Source: Streptomyces microflavus (GTDB taxonomy: Bacteria > Actinomycetota > Actinomycetes > Streptomycetales > Streptomycetaceae). Taken from it: a stretch of 64,000 nucleotides of DNA. The stretch covers positions 124,001-188,000 of the forward strand of contig NZ_BMUG01000004.1 in NCBI RefSeq assembly GCF_014650075.1, in the 5' to 3' direction. Below the pieces are notes generated by a model. That model did not search any database. It had not been told where the DNA came from and worked only from the letters and a program-made list of their open reading frames with translations. Shown one piece after another: positions 45,870 through 53,733 of this stretch. The first letter of the stretch is position 1. Each line of letters opens with the position of its first letter. Both the position numbers and the translations under genes were made by a program.

Positions 45870-46364
45870 TCAGCAGAAGCGCGGCGCCGCACCGATGTTC
45901 TCGATGTAGCGGGCCGAGCCCCAGGCCCAGGTGCCGTCGGTCAGCAGGTACCAGCGGTTGTTGCCGTCGACGTTGTCGCCCGTGGTCTTGCAGAAGATAT
46001 TGACGACGGTGCCGTACTTGACCGAGCCCACGACCTTGCTGCTGCGGGTCGGCTTGTCGCGCAGCAGCAGGTACGGCTTGGCGATGACCCGTCCCTTGTA
46101 GGTCCGCTTGGGCGCCTGGGGCTTGGCCTGGTTCTGCGTCTGTGCCTCCTGGCGGGCCTCGTGCTCGCGCTGGAGGGCCGAGGCGGAGAGCTCGTCCGAG
46201 GCCGGGGCCGGGGCCGGGGCCGATACCGCGGCCTCACCGCGCTGGTCGACGGGCTGGGGGTCCGCCGCCAGAGCGGGAGCGGCGGCCGTAACCGCCGCGA
46301 GGGCGCCGGTGGCGACGCAGAGACCGATCCGGCGGAACCGCGAGGGGCGGGACAGGGGGGACAT
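45870..46364 (-). CDS. Secreted SH3-domain protein
   Basis: 164 residues. A signal peptide (IGLCVATGALAAVTAAAPALA) is followed by a charged helical stretch and a C-terminal bacterial SH3 domain (GRVIAKPYLLLRDKPTRSSKVVGSVKYGTVVNIFCKTTGDNVDGNNRWYLLTDGTWAW) that typically binds cell wall. Two cysteines (IFCKT and APRFC) could form a disulfide. The start MSPLSRPSR at 46364 follows CTGGAGGCAGC. It is an exported cell-wall-binding protein of unknown enzymatic role. Confidence 0.85.
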   Translation of the reverse strand: MSPLSRPSRFRRIGLCVATGALAAVTAAAPALAADPQPVDQRGEAAVSAPAPAPASDELSASALQREHEARQEAQTQNQAKPQAPKRTYKGRVIAKPYLLLRDKPTRSSKVVGSVKYGTVVNIFCKTTGDNVDGNNRWYLLTDGTWAWGSARYIENIGAAPRFC

Positions 46365-46458
46365 GCTGCCTCCAGGGAAAAGGAAAGGGGGACCGTGAGG
46401 GGCGCGAGCCGGTCTCACCCTCGTCACGCTAGGTTCGCCACGGAGAGTTCGCAATACA

Positions 46459-47820
46459 TCACTGTGTGTTACGAATGTCCGGATTCGTGCTCCCCGTGCC
46501 CTCGCCGCCCGTGATCCCGGCGGAATCGCCGTCGTCGAGGCGTACGTACTCCGGCAGCGTCAGCCGTGCCAGCGCGCCGCCGTCCGGGGGATTCGTGAAC
46601 TCCAGACGGGCCCCGATCACCGTGGCCTGGCCCACGGCGATGGTCAGCCCGAGTCCGTGACCCTTGCCTGCGCCGTCCGTGCGGAACCGCTGCGGACCGC
46701 CCTCCAGGAGGTACCCCGGGAAGCCCTCGCCGTGGTCGCGTACGGAGACCACCGCGCCCTCCACTCCCAGCACCACCGGCGGGGCGCCGTGGCGGTGGGC
46801 GTTGGCCACCAGGTTGCCGAGCACCCGCTCCAGCCGCCGCCGGTCCGTCTCCACCCGCGCCGGATCCGCGACCCGCACCTCGGTCGGGGTGCCGGAGGCC
46901 CGCACCACCCGTTCCGCCAGCGGGGCGAGGTCGTGCACGGCCAGGTCGACCTGCTCCGTACGGGCGTCCAGGCGCGAGATCTCCAGCAGGTCCTCGGTCA
47001 GCGCGCGCATCGCCCGCACCCGGTCCTGTACCAGCTCCGCCGGGCGCCCCGGCGGCAGCAGCTCGGCGGCGGCCGAGAGACCGGTGAGCGGGGTGCGCAG
47101 CTCGTGCGCCACATCGGCGGTGAACCGCTGCTCCGTCTGGAGCTTGCGCTGGAGGCTGGAGGCCATGGTGTCCAGCGCGCCCGAGACGATGGCTACCTCG
47201 TCCTGACCGCGCACGGGACGCGCCGTACGGGGGTCCCCGACCCGGGCGTCGAGGTCGCCCGCGCTGATCCGGCGGGCCACCCGGGCCGTCTGGTGCAGCC
47301 TGCGGGTCACCCGGCCGACGGCGAAGAGGCCCACGGCCAGGGTGGCGGCGATGGCCAGCAGCGAGGAGCCGATGATCGCCCGGTCCAGCCCCGCGATGGT
47401 GTTGGCGCTGTGGCTGTAGTCCGTCCAGGTGGCCAGTGCCCGCCCGTCCGCCGGGCCCGCCGCCCACATCGCGGGGCCGCCGCGCCCGTCCGGGTCACCC
47501 GGCCGGTGCGGGCCGTCCGCGACCGCGGTGCCGCGCTCGCCGCCCGCGGCCAGGGCGCGCAGCGAGGCGGGCAGCCCCGGCGGGTCGATGCCGGAGCCCC
47601 TGGGCAGCGGCTCCCCGGCCTCGTACGCGTCGGTGATCACCTCCAGCCGGTCCAGCGCCTTCTCGCGGGCGTGGGAGACCGTCTGCCGGGTCACCGCGGT
47701 GTGCACGAGGACGCCCAGCAGGGCGGCGAGCGTGCAGCACATGACGGTGAGGAAGACCGCGGACTTCCAGGTGAGGGTCGCGGTCCAGGCGGGGGAGCGG
47801 AACCGGCGGCGCCGCTTCAT
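46459..47820 (-). CDS. Sensor histidine kinase without an adjacent regulator
   Basis: 453 residues. Two membrane helices (AVFLTVMCCTLAALLGVLVHTAV and IIGSSLLAIAATLAVGLFAVG) bracket an extracytoplasmic region of about 105 residues. HAMP follows, then the H-box TADVAHELRTPLTGLSAAAELL and the ATPase domain (LVANAHRHGAPPVVL, DHGEGFPG, GHGLGLTIAVG). The ATG at 47820 overlaps the lipoprotein stop by 4 bp. The layout lipoprotein plus kinase recalls CseA/CseC, but no response-regulator gene lies between or beside them. It may pair with a regulator encoded elsewhere. Confidence 0.9.
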   Translation of the reverse strand: MKRRRRFRSPAWTATLTWKSAVFLTVMCCTLAALLGVLVHTAVTRQTVSHAREKALDRLEVITDAYEAGEPLPRGSGIDPPGLPASLRALAAGGERGTAVADGPHRPGDPDGRGGPAMWAAGPADGRALATWTDYSHSANTIAGLDRAIIGSSLLAIAATLAVGLFAVGRVTRRLHQTARVARRISAGDLDARVGDPRTARPVRGQDEVAIVSGALDTMASSLQRKLQTEQRFTADVAHELRTPLTGLSAAAELLPPGRPAELVQDRVRAMRALTEDLLEISRLDARTEQVDLAVHDLAPLAERVVRASGTPTEVRVADPARVETDRRRLERVLGNLVANAHRHGAPPVVLGVEGAVVSVRDHGEGFPGYLLEGGPQRFRTDGAGKGHGLGLTIAVGQATVIGARLEFTNPPDGGALARLTLPEYVRLDDGDSAGITGGEGTGSTNPDIRNTQ

Positions 47821-48545
47821 CGGCCGTCCGCCGAGGGCGACCCCGACCCCGAGGGGCTCGGGGTCCGGTCGCGGTCCGCGTCCTTGCGGCGCTCCGGCGC
47901 CCGCAGGATCTCGTCCCGGGTCGCCAGCATCGCGCGCTGCCGGGCATCCCAGGACCAGGCGGTCCGGTACTCGTACCCGGAGATCGCCGAAGGGGCCCGC
48001 AGGACCAGGTCCCGGCCGGCCAGCTCCACGCTGATCACGGCGTCCGAGGTGGACATGATCCGGGTCAGCCCGCCCCGGTCGGCCAGGTACGCGCGCACGG
48101 CGAGCTGGCGTCCGGGCATCCGGATGCCGAGGACCAGCTCGTCCCTGCCGTCGCCGGTCAGGTCGAAGTAGTACGGGTTCAGGACCGGGCAGTCGTCCGG
48201 GGCCGACCGGCAGGCCCGGATCTGCCGGACCGTTCCGTCGGGCAGTTCGTCCAGGCCGCTGTCACGGTCGGTCTTCGCCTTCAGCCCGGCCTGCGCCACC
48301 GCGACCGGATCCAGCCGGCGCACATCGCCGCCGGGCACCGTGATCCCGGGGATACGGGCCGTCTCGCCCTCCCCGTAGTCGTACGGGGCGGCCGACGCGG
48401 GCGGCAGATCCGGCCAGAGGCGGGCGGGCTCGACGGCGGAGGGGGCCTCGCCGGCGCTCTCCAGCCCGCCGGCCGAACCGCAGCCGGAGACCAGGGCGAG
48501 CGCGGCCACGGCGGACGCGACGGCGGGGACGCGGACCGGGCGCAC
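47817..48545 (-). CDS. Lipoprotein (CseA-like position) coupled to the histidine kinase
   Basis: 242 residues. A lipobox (LALVSGCGS) ends the signal sequence. A domain with an EF-hand-like or repeat loop DLTGDGRDELVLGIRMPGRQ suggests a FG-GAP-type fold. The Arg/Ser/Pro-rich C-terminus overlaps the kinase start. The GTG at 48545 follows AGAAGGG. By analogy to CseA it may restrain the kinase at the outer face of the membrane; this is inference from position only. Confidence 0.82.
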   Translation of the reverse strand: MRPVRVPAVASAVAALALVSGCGSAGGLESAGEAPSAVEPARLWPDLPPASAAPYDYGEGETARIPGITVPGGDVRRLDPVAVAQAGLKAKTDRDSGLDELPDGTVRQIRACRSAPDDCPVLNPYYFDLTGDGRDELVLGIRMPGRQLAVRAYLADRGGLTRIMSTSDAVISVELAGRDLVLRAPSAISGYEYRTAWSWDARQRAMLATRDEILRAPERRKDADRDRTPSPSGSGSPSADGR

Positions 48546-48627
48546 GGCTGGCCCTTCTCTTGGACGACAGGGGGCCTACACCCTAGGACGAGTCCGTGCG
48601 CAATGCCCACTTCGTACCGATACAGCC

Positions 48628-48942
48628 TCAGCGCTGGTAGGGGTTCTGCCCCGGCTGCGTGAAGCCCGGCTGCTGCGGGGCCTGCCCGAGGCCGCCGTCA
48701 GGACCCGCCGCGTGCTGGGCGAGCAACTGGTCGGCCTGCTCCTTGGATATCTGCTGCTCCCCGCCGCAGAACGTGCACTGCGTCGCGTACTTCGTCGAGA
48801 ACGGGAAGAGCGGCACGAAGAACAGCGTGAACTTCGTGACCCGCTTGCGCAGTGTGTGCGCCGCCGGATTGCCGCACCAGCCGCACACCATCGTCAGGAT
48901 GGCCAGCTGGTGGAGGTAGCCCTTGGTGCCGAAAATGATCAT
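48628..48942 (-). CDS. Zinc-ribbon membrane-proximal small protein
   Basis: 104 residues: a first CxxC in MVCGWCGNPAAH, a central basic/hydrophobic stretch (KRVTKFTLFFVPLFPFSTKYATQC), then TFCGGEQQISKEQA with the second cysteine pair, and a Gln/Pro tail. This resembles the DUF-type zinc-ribbon proteins that act as small redox or membrane-associated factors. The ATG at 48942 overlaps the HEAT-repeat gene stop (ATGA), indicating coupling. No specific role is known. Confidence 0.82.
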   Translation of the reverse strand: MIIFGTKGYLHQLAILTMVCGWCGNPAAHTLRKRVTKFTLFFVPLFPFSTKYATQCTFCGGEQQISKEQADQLLAQHAAGPDGGLGQAPQQPGFTQPGQNPYQR

Positions 48943-51122
48943 GCCGTGTTCCCTTTCCCCGTCCCCCGGAGTGCCTGTCGGCACAGCGCCAGGAGTTTTT
49001 CGTCCTCGTAGGTGTCATGACTGCCGTACCCGCCGTCCAGCGCGTTGTGACGGCGTACGCAGGCGAGCTCGGCGCGCAGCACCTGTGCCGCCGTCGACGC
49101 CGGGCCGAGCGGACCCATACGTGCCAGGCATTCTGCCACCCGGACGCGGACATGGCGGTTCTTCTCCCAGGCGGTCAGCAGCACCTCGATGCTCTCCTCG
49201 GGCCGCCCCGTCACCTCCCAGAGCGCGATCGCCGCGTCCACCCGCAGCCACAGCTCGTCGTGGGCGAGCAGACCGCGCAGCCGGGGTGCCACCACCGCCG
49301 CGTGCGGCCCCAGTGCCCCCAGCGCCGCCGCCGCGGCCCGCCGGTCGTGCACCTGGTCCGCCTGGAGCCCCTCGATCAGCACGGGCAGCACCGCGTCCCG
49401 GTCCCCGGCCACCGCCCACAGTGCCTCGGCCGCCTCCGTGGCCGTCCCCGAACGGCGGAGCATCGCCCGCAGCTCCGGCACGGCCTCCCGCGCGGCCGGC
49501 CCGAACGACCCGAGCGCCCGCAGCGCCGCCGTACGCAGCCACTCGCCCCGGTACTCCGGGGCGCCGCGCAGCACCCGCAGCACCTCCGGCGTCGCCTCGC
49601 CCGCTCGCAGCCCGGTCAGCCCGGCCAGCAACGGGCTCGCCCGGTCGTACGCCCCCTCGTCCAGCGCCACCCCGGCGAGCCTGCGCCGCAGCGCCCCCGC
49701 CAGCGGACGCGCGGCCGGGCCGAGATGACCGACCGCGAACCCCACGTCGTGCGGCACCTCCGGCAGCTCCAGGGCCGCCGCCAGGGCCGGCACCGCCCGG
49801 GCGTCGCCGAGCCGGGCCAGGGCCTTCACCGTGGAGCCGAGCCCCGGCGGACCGCTGGCCCATGCCTTCACCCAGCCACCGGGATCGGCCGCCAGCCGGG
49901 CCGCCAGCGCGTCGGCGGTGGGGGCGGCCAGCGAGAACAGCTCCTCCAGTACGTGGGAGGCGGCCTCGGCCAGCCGGGGCTCGGGGTCGGAGAGCTGGTC
50001 GCCGACGAGCGCCACCAGCTCCTCGTACGAGCCGCGCCAGGCCCGCATCAGCCCGCCGCTCATCCGTACGGCGTCGATGCGCTGCCAGCGGTCGGGGCTG
50101 CGGAGCTGGTCGATGAGGAGAGCCGTACGGTCACCCACCCGGTCGTCGAGGCCGACGTGCAGGGTGCGCAGCAGATCGGCGGCCCAGGGGGCGCCGCGCC
50201 CGGCGTTCTCCTGGGCGGAGAGGGCGCGCAACTGGCCCACCAGGGTCGGCGCCACGGCCTGGTCGGCCCGGGAGACCTCCGCACAGCCGACCGGTTCGGT
50301 GTCGGGCTCCGCCTCGGCGTCGACGTCCTGCTCGCCGTCCTGGTCGTGCTGCGGGTGCGGGTGCTGGTGGTCCTGTTCCGGTGCGCCGCCCGGCGCGCAC
50401 CGCAGTTCCCGGAGCAGTCCCGACACCACCGGCACCACATCGCGGGGCAGCGCGTCGGGCGAACAGCGCGCGAGCTGGGCCAGGGCGGCGAGCCGCAGCC
50501 CCGGCGCGTGCTCCCGGTCCACCAGCAGGGTCAGCCACTCGGCCACCCGCCCCGCCAGCGGACGGTGGCGCAGGGCGACCCGCCCGGCCGCCTCCACGAG
50601 GGCGAGCCGCACCTCCTCGTCCGGCTCCACGGGCAGCCGCTCCCGCAGCAGCGCCAGGACCCGCACGGGGTGCCGGTGCAGCGTGGCCAGCGCCAGCGGG
50701 GCCGCCAGCCGCACGCCGGGGTCCTCGTCGGCGATCAGCTCGAAGAACACCCCGGCCCCCGCGGTGACCGCGGCCGCCGCCATCGCGTAGTTCGCGGCGC
50801 CCTCGATCTCGTCCTCGTCGATCTCCGCCTCGTCGTCCTCGTCCAGATCGAAGCCGCCGATGCTGGTGAGCAGCTCGACCACGCTGCCCCGGTCCTGCAC
50901 GTCCGGGTCCACGGCCAGCTCGAAGAGAAAGGGGATGCACGCGAGGGTGCAGGCGTAGACGTCCCCCTGGTGGTGCACGGCCCCGTACATGCCGTCGAGC
51001 GCGCTCTCCCGTTCCGCCGGATCGGCGGAGGCGAGCCCCCGAAGGAGCACCGGCACGTCGTCGGCGGGCCCGTAGGCATGCTCCATCGAAGCCCAGTCGA
51101 CCTCATCGATCCCCGAGAACAC
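48939..51122 (-). CDS. HEAT/PBS-lyase repeat protein
   Basis: 727 residues built of HEAT-type helical repeats (VLLRGLASADPAERESALDGMYGAV, VRLALVEAAGRVALRHRPLAGRV, RHVRVRVAECLARMGPLGP). A His/Asp/Glu-rich insert of about 40 residues (DHQHPHPQHDQDGEQ) interrupts the array. Repeats of this kind form scaffolds for protein binding. The GTG start at 51122 (MFSGIDEVDWASMEHAYG) follows GGAGGGGATG. It is coupled to the zinc-ribbon gene. Specific function unknown. Confidence 0.85.
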   Translation of the reverse strand: MFSGIDEVDWASMEHAYGPADDVPVLLRGLASADPAERESALDGMYGAVHHQGDVYACTLACIPFLFELAVDPDVQDRGSVVELLTSIGGFDLDEDDEAEIDEDEIEGAANYAMAAAAVTAGAGVFFELIADEDPGVRLAAPLALATLHRHPVRVLALLRERLPVEPDEEVRLALVEAAGRVALRHRPLAGRVAEWLTLLVDREHAPGLRLAALAQLARCSPDALPRDVVPVVSGLLRELRCAPGGAPEQDHQHPHPQHDQDGEQDVDAEAEPDTEPVGCAEVSRADQAVAPTLVGQLRALSAQENAGRGAPWAADLLRTLHVGLDDRVGDRTALLIDQLRSPDRWQRIDAVRMSGGLMRAWRGSYEELVALVGDQLSDPEPRLAEAASHVLEELFSLAAPTADALAARLAADPGGWVKAWASGPPGLGSTVKALARLGDARAVPALAAALELPEVPHDVGFAVGHLGPAARPLAGALRRRLAGVALDEGAYDRASPLLAGLTGLRAGEATPEVLRVLRGAPEYRGEWLRTAALRALGSFGPAAREAVPELRAMLRRSGTATEAAEALWAVAGDRDAVLPVLIEGLQADQVHDRRAAAAALGALGPHAAVVAPRLRGLLAHDELWLRVDAAIALWEVTGRPEESIEVLLTAWEKNRHVRVRVAECLARMGPLGPASTAAQVLRAELACVRRHNALDGGYGSHDTYEDEKLLALCRQALRGTGKGNTA

Positions 51123-51562
51123 GCCATCCCCTCCCCACGTCACGGCGGCGCCCGGAAGCTCCACCCGTCTCCGGCACACCTGTTCCCCACGCCCCTGCGG
51201 CGCGTCCCGAAGAAAGCGCCTGCGCAGAGTGTGCACCACGGCTCCGACAATCCACCCGCCACTTGTGGCCTTTCCTCATGCCGTGACCAGGTCATGACCC
51301 TGTCATGACGCGAAGACGGCGGGAGAACCTGTGCGCAGCCTGTGAATCCGGGCGAACCGGTTGCGAGGCGTGTCCGGGGGGCTTGTGCGGTCCGGCCCGG
51401 AGCCGTCGCGGGAATCAGGCCGGACCTGTCGTAGGGACCGGGCCGGATCCTTCGTTCCGACGGGATCAGGCCGGACTCGTCGTCGGGATCAGGCCACACC
51501 GGTCGGACCGGATTCGTCGTCGGGATCAGGCCGGACCGGTCGGACCGGATTCGTCGTCGGGA
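51123..51562. other. Intergenic region with GC-rich tandem repeats before the LigD gene end
   Basis: 440 bp without a gene. From about 51411 it fills with related gggatcaggccgga-type units. Two exact-length 37-bp units lie at 51484-51520 and 51521-51557. The HEAT-repeat gene promoter should be at the left (51123-51300), where the sequence looks more ordinary. Confidence 0.6.
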
Positions 51563-51570
51563 TCAGGCCG
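51484..51570. repeat. 37-bp tandem repeat overlapping the 3' end of the polymerase gene
   Basis: Units at 51484-51520 and 51521-51557, both like cgggatcaggccggaccgg and differing at only two or three bases, are followed by a partial copy that contains the stop codon of the LigD-polymerase gene (51563-51565). Older, degraded copies extend left to about 51411. Confidence 0.8.
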
Positions 51571-52462
51571 GACCCGCGGGCAGCGGCCGTGCCCGGTCCG
51601 GATCGAGCAGGGGGCCGAGCAGGTCCCCGTAACGTTCCAGCCGCGCGGCCATGCCGTCCGCCCGGAACACCAGGTCCTCCGGATTCCGGCACCCCTCGAT
51701 CTCGTCCCAGGTGACGGGCGCGGAGACGGTGGGCTCGGTCCTGGCCCGCAGGGTGTAGGGCGTGGCGGTGGTCTTCGACGCGGAGTTCTGGCTGAAGTCG
51801 ACGAAGACCTTGCCGGGGCGCAGGGCGCGCTTCATCCGGTGCAGGGCCAGTTCCGGCAGGGCGCTCTCCGCCTCCACCGCGAGCCGCTTCGCGTACGCGG
51901 ACACCTCGGCGGACGGGGTCGGCTCCAGCGGGACCAGCAGATGCAGGCCCTTGGAGCCGGACGTCTTCCCGTACGCGAACAGCCCGTCGGCGGCGAGCCG
52001 CTCCCGCAGCCAGAGGGCCACCGCACAGCACTGCACGACGGTTGCGGGGGAGCCGGGGTCCAGGTCGAAGACCATCCGGTCGGCGGTCTCCGGGGCGTCG
52101 GCCCGCCACTGCGGGGTGTGGAACTCCACCACCAGGTTGGCCGCCCACATCAGCGAGGCCAGGTCCTGGACCATCACCTGCCGGGCGGCCTGGTCCTCGC
52201 TGCGCGGCACGGGGGTGGTGTGCACCCAGTCGGGCGTACCGGGCGGCGGGTTCTTGGTGAAGAAGAGCTGGCCCCCGGGCCCGTCCGGATAGCGCAGGAA
52301 GGAGACCGGGCGGTCGCGCAGATGGGGCAGGATCGCCCCCGCCACCGTGGCCGCGTAGTAGTGCAGCACCTCGCCCTTGGTGGTCCCGGTGGCCGGATAC
52401 AGCACCTTGTCGAGGTTGCTGAGCGAGAGGCGCCGCCCCTCCACCTCCGTGATCGGCGTCAT
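51563..52462 (-). CDS. LigD-type NHEJ polymerase domain
   Basis: 299 residues, a stand-alone LigD polymerase (archaeo-eukaryotic primase fold). It starts LSLSNLDKVLYPATGTTKGEVLHYY and carries the catalytic aspartates in MVFDLDPGSPATVVQ. KTSGSKGLHLLVPL and VFVDFSQNSASKTT follow. No ligase or phosphoesterase domain is attached, so a separate ligase must complete repair. With the divergent Ku gene it fills gaps at double-strand breaks. The C-terminal end lies in tandem repeats. Confidence 0.93.
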   Translation of the reverse strand: MTPITEVEGRRLSLSNLDKVLYPATGTTKGEVLHYYAATVAGAILPHLRDRPVSFLRYPDGPGGQLFFTKNPPPGTPDWVHTTPVPRSEDQAARQVMVQDLASLMWAANLVVEFHTPQWRADAPETADRMVFDLDPGSPATVVQCCAVALWLRERLAADGLFAYGKTSGSKGLHLLVPLEPTPSAEVSAYAKRLAVEAESALPELALHRMKRALRPGKVFVDFSQNSASKTTATPYTLRARTEPTVSAPVTWDEIEGCRNPEDLVFRADGMAARLERYGDLLGPLLDPDRARPLPAGPA

Positions 52463-52539
52463 ACGATAAGAGTCACACGAATCGCACGAATATCACGTGA
52501 AACTTCTCAACCGTCTGTAACGGTCAAAAGGGGTGAACG

Positions 52540-53667
52540 GTGAGGTCCATATGGAACGGCGCGATCTCCTTCGGGCTGGTCAGCATCCCGATCAAGCTGG
52601 TCAACGCCACCGAGAACCACTCGATCCACTTCCGGCAGATCCACCTAGCCGATGGTGGCCGGATCCGGTACCGCAAGGTCTGTGAGCTGGACGAGGAGGA
52701 GGTGGCGGGCGGCGAGATCGGCAAGGCCTACGAGGACGCCGACGGCACGATGATCCCGATCACCGACGAGGATCTCGCCCAGCTCCCGCTGCCCACCGCC
52801 AAGACCATCGAGATCGTCGCCTTCGTGCCCGCCGACGAGATCGACCCGCTCCAGATGGACGCGGCGTACTACCTCTCCGCCAACGGGGTCCCGGCCGCCA
52901 AGCCGTACACCCTGCTGCGCGAGGCCCTCAAGCGCAGCAACAAGGTCGCCGTCGCCAAATACGCCCTGCGCGGCCGCGAACGGCTCGGCATGCTCCGGGT
53001 CGTGGACGATGTGATCGCCATGCACGGGCTCCTGTGGCCCGACGAGATCCGCGCCCCCGAGGGGGTCGCCCCGGACAGCGACGTCACCGTGCGCGACGCC
53101 GAACTCGACCTGGCGGACGCCCTGATGGACACCCTCGGCGAGGTCGACATGGACAGCCTCCACGACGACTACCGGGAGGCGGTGGAGGAACTCATCGCCG
53201 CGAAGGCCTCCGGCGAGGCGGTGCAGCCGGCGGAGTCCGACGACTCCGGCGGCGGCAAGGTGATCGACCTGATCGCGGCCCTGGAGAGCAGTGTCCGCGC
53301 CGCGAAGAAGTCCCGGGGCGAGGGGGACGAGAACGAGGCCGAGAACGAGGGGGACATGGCGGACGTCCACCCCATCAAGAAGACGGCGTCGGGGAAGACG
53401 GCATCAGGGAGGACGACGAAGACGGCACAGAAGACGGCACAACAGAAGTCCACGCCCAAGCCCACCGGCACGAAGAAGTCCACGTCGTCCACGTCGTCCC
53501 CGGCCAAGAAGACAGCGCAGAAGCAGAAGAAGACAACGGCCAAGTCGACGTCCTCCTCCTCCGCCGCCTCCAAGAGCTCGTCCTCGGGGAAGAAGCAGAC
53601 CTCGTCGAACGCCCGGAGCACCACGAAGAAGAAGACGGCCGCACCCCGCAAACGTGCCTCGGCCTGA
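52540..53667 (+). CDS. ku: DNA end-binding protein Ku with a Lys-rich tail
   Basis: 375 residues. The Ku core (about 1-260) starts MRSIWNGAISFGLVSIPIKLVNATE and includes VCELDEEEVAGGEIGKAYE and KVAVAKYALRGRERLGMLRV. The last about 105 residues are a Lys/Ser/Thr/Ala tail (KKTASGKTASGRTTKTAQ and on), like histone H1. It would contact DNA or strengthen binding. The GTG at 52540 follows AAAGGGG. It is divergent from the LigD polymerase gene, the usual NHEJ pair. Confidence 0.94.
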   Translation: MRSIWNGAISFGLVSIPIKLVNATENHSIHFRQIHLADGGRIRYRKVCELDEEEVAGGEIGKAYEDADGTMIPITDEDLAQLPLPTAKTIEIVAFVPADEIDPLQMDAAYYLSANGVPAAKPYTLLREALKRSNKVAVAKYALRGRERLGMLRVVDDVIAMHGLLWPDEIRAPEGVAPDSDVTVRDAELDLADALMDTLGEVDMDSLHDDYREAVEELIAAKASGEAVQPAESDDSGGGKVIDLIAALESSVRAAKKSRGEGDENEAENEGDMADVHPIKKTASGKTASGRTTKTAQKTAQQKSTPKPTGTKKSTSSTSSPAKKTAQKQKKTTAKSTSSSSAASKSSSSGKKQTSSNARSTTKKKTAAPRKRASA

Positions 53668-53733
53668 CCCCGCCGCGTCCCGATCCCCGGCCCCGGCTCC
53701 CCCTTGTCGTACGGCACCCGTACGCTACGGCGC

